This document shows, in pieces, positions 26,692 through 34,909 of a stretch of 64,000 nucleotides of DNA. The stretch is from NCBI GenBank assembly GCA_964581535.1, contig CAZOOW010000005.1, positions 1-64,000 on the forward strand. The letters run 5' to 3'. The notes under the pieces are model-generated. The model was given only the letters and a program-made list of their open reading frames with translations. It was not told the origin of the DNA and made no database searches. This DNA is from CAZOOW01 sp964581535. GTDB taxonomy: Bacteria; Patescibacteriota; Saccharimonadia; Saccharimonadales; Saccharimonadaceae. Positions within the stretch are counted from its first letter, which is position 1; each line of letters starts with the position of its first letter. The position numbers and the translations under genes were made by a program.

Positions 26692-26719
26692 CTCCCTAAG
26701 TCAGGGAGATTTTTATTTA
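26692..26719 (+). terminator. Intrinsic terminator of the large RNA
   Basis: CTCCCT, loop AAGTC, AGGGAG, then ATTTTTATTT. It overlaps the 3' end of the convergent PaaX-like gene. Confidence 0.8.
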
Positions 26720-27280
26720 TCGTAAATCTGGATATCGTCGAAATAGTTTCGCCAGCGTTGCTTCATCTAGACGGGCGATTTCGGCTATCATGACAAATTG
26801 AGTTAGACCACAGTAGGCAATGAGTTCAGAAACGACATCGAAACAGGGGTAGGGGTGAAACCACATACTATCTTTAACAAGCGTAAAACCTAGACGATGC
26901 AGTTGCGAAGTAAGTAATCGTCGCTGCTTGGCATGACGCGCCGGGATATCGTAGCTGACCATCCGCCATGTGCCGTCCCAGCTACGCTGTGGCTGGATAA
27001 ATAGCTCATCTAGCTTGGCACGCTGCAGTCGATGAACGCCTTTGACAGAGGGCTGTACTGTCAAGGTTTTTCCCGATTTGGTGATCTCAACCAGTCCGAG
27101 CCTTCGAAGATTAGCGACAATTGTCTGTTTTTCAGACTTTGATAGTCCAGAAGGGAAGACATCGAGAAGTTCAAGCGCTTCAGGTAGGGTAGAGGCACTG
27201 ACTGTCAGGCCGGAGAGCCCTTCAGAACCGATGATACCGAGAACTGTATTGAGGTGTTTGGTCGAATCACGCTGTGTCAT
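26717..27280 (-). CDS. PaaX-like transcriptional regulator (Cas2-fold middle domain)
   Basis: 187 residues. The N-terminal part (TVLGIIGSEGLSG to SEKQTIVANLRRLGLVEITKSGKTL) reads as a winged helix-turn-helix. The second part (WDGTWRMVSYDIPARHAKQR, RLLTSQLHRLGFTLVKDSMW, FHPYPCFDVVSELIAYCG) matches the ferredoxin-like domain that PaaX shares with Cas2. PaaX proteins bind DNA as repressors, often sensing a CoA thioester; this one is shorter than classical PaaX (about 300 residues), so a ligand cannot be inferred. The start is set at MTQRDS (27280), just before the conserved region; 27316 is an upstream alternative. It is divergent from sbcB and convergent with the large RNA. It is not a CRISPR Cas2: no array or other cas genes are visible. 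Confidence 0.65.
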   Translation of the reverse strand: MTQRDSTKHLNTVLGIIGSEGLSGLTVSASTLPEALELLDVFPSGLSKSEKQTIVANLRRLGLVEITKSGKTLTVQPSVKGVHRLQRAKLDELFIQPQRSWDGTWRMVSYDIPARHAKQRRLLTSQLHRLGFTLVKDSMWFHPYPCFDVVSELIAYCGLTQFVMIAEIARLDEATLAKLFRRYPDLR

Positions 27281-27318
27281 ACTGCTTATGTTAACAAAAA
27301 AAGCAAACGTATACAAAC

Positions 27319-27355
27319 ATGCATTTATCAGTCAATAAACTATAATATGCATTTA
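27319..27355. repeat. Direct repeat ATGCATTTA in the paaX-like/sbcB intergenic region
   Basis: ATGCATTTA occurs at 27319-27327 and 27347-27355, 28 nt apart start to start, flanking divergent -10-like boxes. It is a candidate operator for the adjacent regulator. Confidence 0.3.
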
Positions 27356-27389
27356 CGCCCACCTGTATTTTTTTGTAGAATTTATGATT

Positions 27390-27398
27390 TGTTATAGT
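27390..27398 (+). promoter_or_regulatory. Extended -10 box of sbcB
   Basis: TG-T-TATAGT ends 8 nt before the sbcB ATG; no Shine-Dalgarno sequence lies between. Confidence 0.55.
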
Positions 27399-27406
27399 AA
27401 GGGCAG

Positions 27407-28816
27407 ATGAAAACATTTTTTTTCTACGACCTCGAAACTAGTGGGCTCAATGCTCGTTCACAACGTATTATGCAGTTTGCAGGTATTCGGACCGATCTTG
27501 ATCTTCGACCAGTCGGCGAGCCAATAAATGTGCTCGTACGCCTCAGCGACGATATTCTGCCGGATCCCGGTGCCATCATGGTGACCGGTATTACTCCTCA
27601 GATGACGCTTACGGATGGGCTGAGTGAGCCGGAATTTTGCAAATTACTTATAAGCGAGGCGTTTACGTCGGACACGATTACAGTTGGGTTTAATAATGTT
27701 CGGTTCGATGACGAGTTTATCCGTCATACACTGTGGCGGAATTTTTATGACCCGTATGAGTGGGCCTGGGCTGACGGTCGCAGCCGCTGGGATATGCTCG
27801 ATGTTGTCCGCATGACTCGTGCGCTTCGTCCCGACGGAATTAAATGGCCGGTAGATAAGGACGGTAAGGCAGTCAATAAGCTGGAGCTTATCGCCAAAGA
27901 AAACAACCTAGTACATACAAAAGCGCACGACGCGCTGAGTGACGTCGAAGCGCTAATCGGTGTTGCAAAACTGATAAAAACAAATCAACCTAAATTATTT
28001 GAATATTTACTGACTATGCGGGACAAGAAAGAGGTTGCTAAGCTCGTTAATTTAGAAAACCCTCAGCCGTTCGTGTATGCTTCAGGGCGCTATGATGCGG
28101 CATATGAAAAAACGACAATAGCGTTTCCTATTGCGCCTGGAGTAAAACCTGGGTCAGTGCTGGTCTATGACCTACGGTACGACCCGTCGCCTTTTTACCA
28201 GGCTTCACCCACAGCGCTCGCGAGTGTACTGTTTGCGGATAAGGCCGCTCGTGAAGCGGATGACTATCAACGCTTGCCAGTAAAAGAGCTTAGCTACAAC
28301 AAATGTCCAGCCGTTGCCCCAGTCGGTGTTATGGATGAAGAAACGCAGCATAGACTATCTATAGATTTGGAAGTTATAAAGAAGCACGTCCGTTTGCTTG
28401 CGGATAATCCCGGTTTTGCCGGAGCAGTAAAACAGGCATTTGAGATGCGAGAACCCTATGCACCGAGCGTTGATGTCGAAGGCCAGTTGTACGATAGTTT
28501 TATTGATGATAAGGATAAAGGTCGGGTTCGTGCAGTACGTGGGGCAGACGTAAACGAGCTTGCTGACTTTCACCCCGAGTTTATAGATGAACGACTCGGC
28601 GAGTTACTATTTCGCTACAAAGCAAGATCATTTTCCGACAGCCTCAGTGATGAGGAGCGACGAACGTGGGAAGACTTTCGTGGCGAAAAATTGCGACAAA
28701 ATTTGCCAAGCTATTTAGTACAGTTGCAAAAACTTGCAGTTACGACGAGCAATCACTATTTACTTGAGGAGCTGCAACTCTGGGCAGAGAGTATCATGCC
28801 AGCTGATATCGACTAG
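27407..28816 (+). CDS. sbcB: Exodeoxyribonuclease I
   Basis: Processive 3'-5' exonuclease on single-stranded DNA, used in recombination and mismatch repair. The 469-residue protein has the DEDD-type ExoI motif FFYDLETSGLNARSQRIMQF at the N-terminus (Asp and Glu metal ligands), GFNNVRFDDEFIRHTLWRN (ExoII Asp), and HTKAHDALSDVEALIGVA (ExoIII His/Asp), then the SH3-like and helical ExoI-specific parts ending in ELQLWAES. Length is close to E. coli SbcB (475). It stands alone between a divergent PaaX-like gene and a convergent small membrane protein. Confidence 0.93.
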   Translation: MKTFFFYDLETSGLNARSQRIMQFAGIRTDLDLRPVGEPINVLVRLSDDILPDPGAIMVTGITPQMTLTDGLSEPEFCKLLISEAFTSDTITVGFNNVRFDDEFIRHTLWRNFYDPYEWAWADGRSRWDMLDVVRMTRALRPDGIKWPVDKDGKAVNKLELIAKENNLVHTKAHDALSDVEALIGVAKLIKTNQPKLFEYLLTMRDKKEVAKLVNLENPQPFVYASGRYDAAYEKTTIAFPIAPGVKPGSVLVYDLRYDPSPFYQASPTALASVLFADKAAREADDYQRLPVKELSYNKCPAVAPVGVMDEETQHRLSIDLEVIKKHVRLLADNPGFAGAVKQAFEMREPYAPSVDVEGQLYDSFIDDKDKGRVRAVRGADVNELADFHPEFIDERLGELLFRYKARSFSDSLSDEERRTWEDFRGEKLRQNLPSYLVQLQKLAVTTSNHYLLEELQLWAESIMPADID

Positions 28817-28826
28817 CTAGACAGAC

Positions 28827-29132
28827 TTAGCGATGGCGTTTCGACTGTTTTTGTAGCTTACCGATGTTGTTACGAGCCAAACGACGCGCAACCGTATCGT
28901 TGTGCAGGAAAGTTCCAAAATAGTGAGGCTGTCGGACGGCCCAGTGAGCTAAGACAAATGCCAGTAGTGGATATACCACCAGCATTAATGCGCTAGGGAT
29001 GCGTATATCAGTTCCAGGGACAACACCAAGAACAAAAAAGATGACTAAATTCGTCACAAGCTGGGTTTGAAAAAGAATCAAAAGCAACGACAATGCGCAT
29101 AAAAACAGCGAGATACGATGTTTAGTAACCAT
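28827..29132 (-). CDS. Small membrane protein, unknown function
   Basis: 101 residues with two or three predicted membrane segments (ISLFLCALSLLLILFQTQLV, LVIFFVLGVV, ALMLVVYPLLAFVLAHWAV) and a strongly basic C-terminus (ARRLARNNIGKLQKQSKRHR) expected in the cytoplasm. No family is recognised. TG-A-TACAAT lies 6 nt before the ATG, consistent with a leaderless message, which supports this start. It converges on sbcB with 10 nt between their ends. Confidence 0.65.
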   Translation of the reverse strand: MVTKHRISLFLCALSLLLILFQTQLVTNLVIFFVLGVVPGTDIRIPSALMLVVYPLLAFVLAHWAVRQPHYFGTFLHNDTVARRLARNNIGKLQKQSKRHR

Positions 29133-29138
29133 GTTTAA

Positions 29139-29147
29139 ATTGTATCA
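29139..29147 (-). promoter_or_regulatory. Extended -10 box of the small membrane protein gene
   Basis: On the minus strand TG-A-TACAAT ends 6 nt before the ATG at 29132, which would place transcription start on the A of ATG. Confidence 0.5.
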
Positions 29148-29167
29148 CAAATATGAAAAAAAGTCAA

Positions 29168-29494
29168 CTATCTTGTATACTCGTAGAGAAAAAACGCAAA
29201 GCCCCACACTGAAAAGAAGAGTAATGCCACAATAAATCCACCTATAAGCGGATATTTTTTCAATGCTTTTCCGAGTCGCGAACCGGAGTCGATGATAAGA
29301 TCCCTAAATCGTTCCGCCCATGTGAATTCGGTAGCAAGCACGGCTATTCCGAGTAGAAATGGCACCATTCCTCCTGGACCCGGGATCCAGCCGATAAGTC
29401 CAGAGATTAAAATCAAGGTAAAGCCGACGAAAATGACTATGGGTTTCCTTGTTGATCGAGGCAGTGAGCGCCATTTTGATTTCCATGATTCCAT
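29168..29494 (-). CDS. PGPGW-family small membrane protein
   Basis: 108 residues. The motif IPGPGGMVPFLLGIAVLATEF with flanking membrane segments (PIVIFVGFTLILISGLIGWI and LIGGFIVALLFFSVWGFAFF) matches the PGPGW putative transmembrane family, of unknown function. A much longer frame extends to 29692 into uvrA on the other strand; the start is set at ATG 29494 because TATACT lies exactly 7 nt before it and the family-like sequence begins there. It is divergent from uvrA. Confidence 0.7.
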   Translation of the reverse strand: MESWKSKWRSLPRSTRKPIVIFVGFTLILISGLIGWIPGPGGMVPFLLGIAVLATEFTWAERFRDLIIDSGSRLGKALKKYPLIGGFIVALLFFSVWGFAFFLYEYTR

Positions 29495-29501
29495 AGGTAC
29501 C

Positions 29502-29507
29502 AGTATA
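29502..29507 (-). promoter_or_regulatory. -10 box deciding the PGPGW-protein start
   Basis: TATACT on the minus strand ends 7 nt before ATG 29494, arguing against the longer frame that overlaps uvrA. Confidence 0.5.
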
Positions 29508-29540
29508 CGTGGCATGAGTGACATAACGTAGAAAAAAACG

Positions 29541-29546
29541 TATAAT
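29541..29546 (+). promoter_or_regulatory. -10 box of uvrA
   Basis: TATAAT ends 9 nt before the uvrA ATG; no SOS-type operator or Shine-Dalgarno sequence was noticed nearby. Confidence 0.6.
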
Positions 29547-29555
29547 AGTCCGGAT

Positions 29556-32366
29556 ATGCCAGAGGTTATACGTGTTACTGGTGCTCGCGAGCACAACCTA
29601 AAAAATGTCAACGTGGAGATTCCACGGGATAAGCTGGTGGTTATCACTGGCCTCAGTGGTTCAGGTAAGTCAAGCCTGGCATTTGATACCATTTACGCCG
29701 AAGGGCAGCGCCGGTATGTTGAAAGTCTCAGTAGCTATGCACGCCAGTTCCTGGGTTTGATGGAAAAGCCCGATGTCGATCAGATCGACGGGCTTAGTCC
29801 TGCGATCAGCATCGACCAGAAATCAACTAGCCGCAACCCACGTTCCACAGTCGCAACCGTTACGGAAATATACGACTACCTACGCCTACTATATGCGCGA
29901 ATCGGGATCCCGCACTGTCCGATCGACGGTAAACCGGTATCAAAACGAACGCCACAAGCAATCGTTGATGAAATCATAAAACTCGGTGAAAATAAACGGC
30001 TTATTATTTTGGCGCCTATCGTGTCGCAAAAAAAAGGTGAGTTTGCCCACGTGCCTGAACAGTATACGCGAAGCGGTTTTGCACGTGCTCGGGTGGATGG
30101 GATTATTTATGCGCTCGATGAGTTTCCAGAACTCGATAAAAAATACAAACATGACATAGAAATCGTCGTCGACCGTGTCGTCAATGACGAGGAAAGCCGG
30201 GGACGGATAGCCCAGTCGGTTGAACAGGCACTTGATATAGCAGTCGGCACAGTAATGGTGCAGGATGCGGACGAAAATTCAACTCATCTGTTCTCTCAGC
30301 GATACGCATGTGTCAATCATCCTGATGTTGTCATCCCTGAACTTGAACCACGCCTCTTTAGTTTTAACAGTCCCTTCGGCGCGTGTCCGGTCTGTACGGG
30401 TCTCGGTAGTCGCTTAGAAGTCGATCCTGAGTTAGTATTTAACCCCAATTTGACGATTGCAGAGGGTGCAATCCGACCGTATAACCGTGTTAATAGCGAT
30501 GCATGGTACATGAAGAAACTAGCTGCGCTGGCAGAGGCGCATAGATTTTCCATCCATGAAAGGGTACGGGACTTATCAGAAGAAGCGCTCGAAAAAGTAC
30601 TCTACGGTACGGGAAACCAGAAATATCGGGTCAAGCTAAGCATGGGGCGGAGTTACGACAGTACCTATGAAGGGGTTATCCCGAACCTTGAGCGGCGTCA
30701 CAAAGAAACCGAAAGCGAATTCATGCGCCGTGACATAGAGCGGTTCATGCGCGAGCGGCCGTGTCATGCATGTAAAGGCCTGCGGTTGAAGCCAGAAGTA
30801 CTTGCAGTTACTGTTCACGACTTGAATATCATGGACATCTGTACCCTTAGCGTCGAAGAAGCCCTCAGTTTGTTTGAAAAGGACCTGAAACTCAATGAAA
30901 ACGAACTGATAATCGCCAGGCAAATACTTAAAGAAATTATGGCACGTCTAGGCTTTATGAATGATGTTGGTCTGAGTTATCTGGAGCTTGGTCGGGCAGC
31001 CAACACACTCTCGGGGGGTGAGGCGCAGCGTATACGCTTAGCTACCCAGATAGGCTCAGGATTGCAGGGCGTTCTCTATGTTCTCGACGAGCCATCGATT
31101 GGTTTGCATCAGCGAGATAATGACCGGCTTATCGCGACATTAAAACATCTGAGGGATCTTGGCAACACAGTACTGGTCGTGGAGCACGACGAAGATACTA
31201 TTCGCTCTGCTGACTATCTGCTCGATATTGGTCCGGGTGCAGGGGTGCACGGTGGTGAAATTTGTGCAGCAGGTACACCCGAGGAGGTTGCAAAGAACCC
31301 AAATAGTATTACGGGAAAATATCTCAGCGGTGAACTTGCGATAGGAACCCCGAAAAAACGTCGTAAGGGAAATGGTAAGGTTTTGAGTATAAAAAATGCT
31401 CGTGAACATAACCTCAAAAACGTTAATGTTGATATACCGTTAGGTTTGCTAACGGTTGTCAGCGGCGTCAGTGGTTCCGGTAAATCGACTCTTATCAACG
31501 ACATATTGGCAAAAGAACTGGCAGCGCGGCTACACCGGGCTCAAGAAGTTGCTGGGTCGCACGATAATATCGAAGGAATAGACCAACTCGATAAAGTTAT
31601 TGTCATCGATCAGTCTGCTATCGGACGCACTCCGCGCTCGAATCCAGCAACCTATACAGGAGTATTTACGCCGATTCGTGAAATGTTTGCATCAACCCCA
31701 GAGGCAGAAATTCGTGGTTACAAAGCGGGTCGTTTCAGTTTTAACGTCAAGGGCGGACGTTGTGAGAACTGTCAGGGCGACGGAGTAATTAAAATTGAGA
31801 TGCATTTTCTACCAGACGTTTACGTTCAGTGCGAAGTCTGTAAAGGCAAACGCTATAACCGAGAAGCACTTGAAATCACCTACAAGGGCAAAACAATTTC
31901 AGATGTTCTCGGTATGACTGTCGAGCAGGCGGCAGAGTTTTTTGAAAACCTGCCTGCTATCAAACGTAAGATGGACACACTAGTCGAAGTCGGCCTTGGC
32001 TATATCCGCCTAGGGCAGCCCGCTACGACTTTCTCTGGCGGAGAAGCCCAGCGTATCAAGCTGGCCACCGAATTATCTCGCCGTGCGACTGGCAAAACAC
32101 TCTACATACTCGACGAGCCGACTACCGGACTGCATGCTGCGGACGTCAAAAAGCTACTTCATGTCCTGCAGGCGCTAGTTGCAACCGGCAACAGTATGGT
32201 TATCATCGAACATAATTTGGATGTCATTAAATCGGCAGACCATATTATAGACATGGGTCCAGAGGGTGGTGCTGCCGGTGGCCAGGTCATCGCCGAAGGC
32301 ACTCCAGAGAAGATAGCTAAAACGGCAAAAAGTCATACCGGAAAATATCTCAAAGACGTTTTATAG
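29556..32366 (+). CDS. uvrA: Excinuclease ABC subunit A
   Basis: DNA damage-recognition ATPase of nucleotide excision repair. The 936-residue protein holds two ABC ATPase modules: Walker A GLSGSGKSSLAF (about residue 31) with signature NTLSGGEAQRI (about residue 484), and GVSGSGKSTLIND (about residue 635) with signature TTFSGGEAQRIKL (about residue 826). The C-terminal zinc finger is complete (CENC...CEVC). In the first finger the opening CxxC is replaced by CVNH before PELEPRLFSFNSPFGACPVC, so one ligand may be His. It overlaps the convergent dedA gene by 6 nt. Confidence 0.97.
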   Translation: MPEVIRVTGAREHNLKNVNVEIPRDKLVVITGLSGSGKSSLAFDTIYAEGQRRYVESLSSYARQFLGLMEKPDVDQIDGLSPAISIDQKSTSRNPRSTVATVTEIYDYLRLLYARIGIPHCPIDGKPVSKRTPQAIVDEIIKLGENKRLIILAPIVSQKKGEFAHVPEQYTRSGFARARVDGIIYALDEFPELDKKYKHDIEIVVDRVVNDEESRGRIAQSVEQALDIAVGTVMVQDADENSTHLFSQRYACVNHPDVVIPELEPRLFSFNSPFGACPVCTGLGSRLEVDPELVFNPNLTIAEGAIRPYNRVNSDAWYMKKLAALAEAHRFSIHERVRDLSEEALEKVLYGTGNQKYRVKLSMGRSYDSTYEGVIPNLERRHKETESEFMRRDIERFMRERPCHACKGLRLKPEVLAVTVHDLNIMDICTLSVEEALSLFEKDLKLNENELIIARQILKEIMARLGFMNDVGLSYLELGRAANTLSGGEAQRIRLATQIGSGLQGVLYVLDEPSIGLHQRDNDRLIATLKHLRDLGNTVLVVEHDEDTIRSADYLLDIGPGAGVHGGEICAAGTPEEVAKNPNSITGKYLSGELAIGTPKKRRKGNGKVLSIKNAREHNLKNVNVDIPLGLLTVVSGVSGSGKSTLINDILAKELAARLHRAQEVAGSHDNIEGIDQLDKVIVIDQSAIGRTPRSNPATYTGVFTPIREMFASTPEAEIRGYKAGRFSFNVKGGRCENCQGDGVIKIEMHFLPDVYVQCEVCKGKRYNREALEITYKGKTISDVLGMTVEQAAEFFENLPAIKRKMDTLVEVGLGYIRLGQPATTFSGGEAQRIKLATELSRRATGKTLYILDEPTTGLHAADVKKLLHVLQALVATGNSMVIIEHNLDVIKSADHIIDMGPEGGAAGGQVIAEGTPEKIAKTAKSHTGKYLKDVL

Positions 32367-33020
32367 TTTTTTTCGTCGGTTGAAGACGACTGCTAGCTGG
32401 CGTTTAGTGGCTTCAATGAGTTTAGTACGGTTTTCCGGTTCTTTCAGGGCGTGGTAGATCATCGGGCTAATACTAAGGAAGATGATGATGAGGGCGGCAA
32501 CTTCGACGTTTACTCCCATCCGATGAAGCGCTTCGCCCGCGTAATAGCCGAGGTAGGTAAACCCAAAGGTCCAGATAAATGTTCCCAATAGGTTAAATGG
32601 TATAAAAAGCCGGTACGGCATCTTGCTGACACCGGCGACGATAGGGGCGAAGGTTCGGACTATCGGTACAAAAACTGCCAGCACTATAGTGAGCGATCCG
32701 TATTTTTTATAGAAACTCTCAGCTGCTACCAGCCGTTCTTTTTTGAACAGTCGAGTATTTTCGCGCTCAAACAGCTTGCGGCCGACTTTGCGGCCAAAGA
32801 TATAGCCGGTGCTCTCGCCGAGCACAGCCGCTGCCCATAGCAGCCAAACGAAAAGATGGATGTTGATATCGAAATAGCCTTGCTGAACGAGGAACCCGGA
32901 AGTAAAAAGCAGACTGTCGCCAGGAAAAAAGAACCCCAGTAGCAGGCCCGTCTCTGCGTAGATAACTGCAAGTACGGCAAACGGTCCGAATTGGGTAATA
33001 AGATGAAGTAACGCTTCCAC
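32361..33020 (-). CDS. DedA family membrane protein
   Basis: 219 residues with the DedA/SNARE-associated hallmarks: ETGLLLGFFFPGDSLLF near residue 27, an amphipathic re-entrant region (GYIFGRKVGRKLFERENTRL), and VPIVRTFAPIVAGVSKMPYR with the conserved Arg. Members are thought to be lipid scramblases or proton-dependent transporters that recycle undecaprenyl phosphate and other lipids. The GTG start is supported by TG-C-TACAAT 9 nt upstream. Convergent with uvrA, divergent from rplY. Confidence 0.9.
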   Translation of the reverse strand: MEALLHLITQFGPFAVLAVIYAETGLLLGFFFPGDSLLFTSGFLVQQGYFDINIHLFVWLLWAAAVLGESTGYIFGRKVGRKLFERENTRLFKKERLVAAESFYKKYGSLTIVLAVFVPIVRTFAPIVAGVSKMPYRLFIPFNLLGTFIWTFGFTYLGYYAGEALHRMGVNVEVAALIIIFLSISPMIYHALKEPENRTKLIEATKRQLAVVFNRRKKL

Positions 33021-33029
33021 TAACTATTC

Positions 33030-33038
33030 ATTGTAGCA
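33030..33038 (-). promoter_or_regulatory. Extended -10 box of dedA
   Basis: TG-C-TACAAT on the minus strand ends 9 nt before the GTG start at 33020. Confidence 0.5.
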
Positions 33039-33122
33039 GATGTTGCAAAAATAACAGGGGTATGGTAGAGTAGTTGAACATAAATAGTAAGTTTCCGAAC
33101 AAGTATCCAAAGGAGGAGAGAG

Positions 33123-33860
33123 ATGGGAGACAAAATCAATCTTAAACTAGCTAAACGGGATGTTCACGGTAAAAAAGTCGCCAAACTGCGTCGTGAAGGT
33201 TTGCTGCCCGGCGTCGTCTATGGTCCTGGTATGGAGCCTGTTTCCGTACAGGCCGAATACAATGTCATCGCGAAAGTCTACCGCGCCGCAGGAACGCATA
33301 CGCCGATTCACCTTGATATCGATGGTAAAAAACGCATAGCCATGATCAAAGAAGCGGAAACTGATCCAACGAAGAACTCACTCAGCCACATCTCATTTCA
33401 CGCTGTTAAAGCAAACGAACCAGTTAACGCTGAGGTGCCAGTTCGTCTGACCGAGGAAGGTGAGAGTGAAGCGGAAAAGGCAGGACTTATCATCTTGCAG
33501 AACATCGACAAGATAGAAGTTCGCGCACTGCCGATGGATCTACCTGAGGCTATCGAAATCTCAACTGCGCATCTAAAAGAAGCCGGTGAAAAAGTCACGC
33601 TCGGTGATGCAAAACTACCTGAAGGCGTTGAATTTGTTGAACATGATACCGGTCGAGAGGAAGAGGGTGAGGATGAAGAAGCCGAAAAGCCAACTATTCT
33701 CGATACGATGGTTGCTAGTGTCTGGGAACCTGCTGCATTGCAGGCCGCTAACGAAGCGGCTGCCGGTGATGCCGAGGATGAGTCCGAGGTAGAAGCCGAA
33801 AACGGTGCAGAAGATGCTGCTCCAGTCGAAGAGAAGACTGAAGAAAAACCTGAATATTAA
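33123..33860 (+). CDS. rplY: Ribosomal protein bL25 (CTC form with acidic tail)
   Basis: Binds 5S rRNA in the large subunit. The 245-residue protein has the L25 domain (KLAKRDVHGKKVAKLRREGL, LPGVVYGPGMEPVSVQ, SLSHISFHAVKANEPVNAEVP), then the CTC-type TL5 C-terminal domain, then about 50 very acidic residues (EEEGEDEEAEKPT and a terminal EDAAPVEEKTEEKPEY). The acidic extension makes it longer than usual. AAAGGAGGAGAGAG precedes the ATG, a strong ribosome-binding site, so this is one of the minority of leadered genes. Confidence 0.93.
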   Translation: MGDKINLKLAKRDVHGKKVAKLRREGLLPGVVYGPGMEPVSVQAEYNVIAKVYRAAGTHTPIHLDIDGKKRIAMIKEAETDPTKNSLSHISFHAVKANEPVNAEVPVRLTEEGESEAEKAGLIILQNIDKIEVRALPMDLPEAIEISTAHLKEAGEKVTLGDAKLPEGVEFVEHDTGREEEGEDEEAEKPTILDTMVASVWEPAALQAANEAAAGDAEDESEVEAENGAEDAAPVEEKTEEKPEY

Positions 33861-33869
33861 ATCATATAA

Positions 33870-33903
33870 CAATACAAAACCCCGGAATGTCGGTTCTGTA
33901 TTG
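33870..33903 (+). terminator. Hairpin after rplY (possible terminator)
   Basis: CAATACA/TGTATTG with an inner CCG/CGG; there is no clear U-tract, so termination is uncertain. Confidence 0.4.
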
Positions 33904-33922
33904 ACTGGTCTACCTCTGTTTT

Positions 33923-33931
33923 TGTTATACT
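33923..33931 (+). promoter_or_regulatory. Extended -10 box of trhO
   Basis: TG-T-TATACT ends 8 nt before the trhO ATG; TTGACT lies 19 nt upstream of the hexamer. Confidence 0.6.
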
Positions 33932-33939
33932 ATTAATCT

Positions 33940-34848
33940 ATGCAGAAGATACTTTTGTACTACAAATTCACTCCGCTTTCCGACCCAGAAGCGGTTAAGT
34001 TGTGGCAGAAAACGCTCTGCGACGGCTTGAATCTGAAAGGGCGCATACTCGTTAGTCGGCATGGCCTCAACGGCACGGTCGGAGGCCACATGGAAGACTT
34101 AAAGTCATATATAAAAGAAACAAAAAAGTTTCCTGGCTTTAAAGACATAGTCTTCAAATGGTCTGACGGTAGTCGCGACGATTTTCCACGTATGAGCGTG
34201 AAACACCGTCGCGAACTAGTAGGTTTCAAGAACAGTGATGATGAATTTGATGTCGATGAAAATGGCGTTATTGGCGGGGGTAAACATCTCAAGCCGGAGC
34301 AGGTGAATGAAATGGTTGAAAAATACGGTGATGACGTGGTGTTTTTTGACGGCCGAAATGCTCACGAAGCGAAGGTCGGAAAGTTCAAAAACGCTGTTGT
34401 TCCGAACACGAATACCTCCCGGGACTTTATGGCCGAACTGGAAAGTAATAAATACGACGATATAAAAAACAAAAAAGTCATCAGCTACTGTACCGGAGGT
34501 GTCCGCTGTGAAGTTATATCTGCCATGATGAAAAAACGCGGGTTCAAAGAGGTCTACCAGATTGACGGTGGCATAGTGAAATACGGTGAAAAATACGGTG
34601 ATGACGGGCTTTGGGAAGGGGCACTACGGGTATTTGATAAACGCATGGTTACGAATTTTTCCGATCACGCTAAAACTATCGGTGAGTGCACTCACTGCCA
34701 AGGGAAAACAAGCAATTTTGAAAACTGTGCACATACCGAATGCAACAATCTCGTCCTAATTTGTGAGAAATGCAAGAAAAATCCTGACTTACTGTTTCAT
34801 ACTGCTGAGTGCAGGAAAATAGACGGGGCAAAAAAAGTTGCTGTCTGA
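33940..34848 (+). CDS. trhO: tRNA uridine(34) hydroxylase TrhO (rhodanese domain)
   Basis: Hydroxylates U34 of tRNAs, the first step toward (methoxy)carbonylmethoxyuridine-type modification; acts in the cytoplasm. The 302-residue protein has an N-terminal acylphosphatase-like part (YYKFTPLSDPEAV, GLNGTVGG), a rhodanese domain with the active-site loop SYCTGGVRCE (about residue 181), and a C-terminal Cys-rich zinc-binding-like segment (CTHCQG...CNN...CEKCKK). Length matches YceA/TrhO-type proteins. It stands alone with its own -10 box. Confidence 0.92.
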   Translation: MQKILLYYKFTPLSDPEAVKLWQKTLCDGLNLKGRILVSRHGLNGTVGGHMEDLKSYIKETKKFPGFKDIVFKWSDGSRDDFPRMSVKHRRELVGFKNSDDEFDVDENGVIGGGKHLKPEQVNEMVEKYGDDVVFFDGRNAHEAKVGKFKNAVVPNTNTSRDFMAELESNKYDDIKNKKVISYCTGGVRCEVISAMMKKRGFKEVYQIDGGIVKYGEKYGDDGLWEGALRVFDKRMVTNFSDHAKTIGECTHCQGKTSNFENCAHTECNNLVLICEKCKKNPDLLFHTAECRKIDGAKKVAV

Positions 34849-34909
34849 GCACATTTAAATAAGCACTTATGCTATAATATTCCTTACTAACCACCAAAAA
34901 AAACACACA

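Larger units (their letters stand above)
25944..26719 (+). ncRNA. Large structured noncoding RNA, class unknown (about 770 nt)
   Basis: No credible long ORF covers this interval, yet it has a consensus promoter and an intrinsic terminator. Pairings seen: a 5' hairpin CTCAG-GAAA-CTGAG with a GNRA loop (25949-25962); a perfect 14-bp helix joining the ends (TGACAAGGTAGTGT 25976-25989 with 26671-26684); 25994-26002 with 26041-26049, continued by GCGCA/TGCGC; GCGTCGT/ACGACGC (26309-26329); CACGT/ACGTG (26342-26376); CGAACAA/TTGTTCG (26582-26614); and a perfect 14-bp stem 26615-26628/26650-26663 capped by AGGC/GCCT. It lacks the conserved blocks of RNase P RNA, tmRNA, SRP or 6S RNA. Size and closed architecture recall big bacterial RNAs such as OLE, GOLLD or ROOL, but I could not match it to any. 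Confidence 0.75.

Noticed and set aside
25944..26719. RNase P RNA, tmRNA, SRP RNA, 6S RNA or group I/II intron
   Set aside because: GAAAGGGTG...CCCACCAG slightly recalls RNase P, but the universal GAGGAAAGTCC block is missing and the RNA is about twice too long. No tRNA-like ends with CCA (tmRNA), no SRP loop, and no intron core or domain V was found.
26717..27280. Cas2 and a CRISPR locus
   Set aside because: The Cas2-like part is the PaaX middle domain behind a winged helix. No repeat-spacer array or other cas gene is present in the window.
29495..29692. N-terminal extension of the PGPGW protein into uvrA
   Set aside because: The extension is antisense to the conserved uvrA N-terminus and a -10 box fixes a later start.
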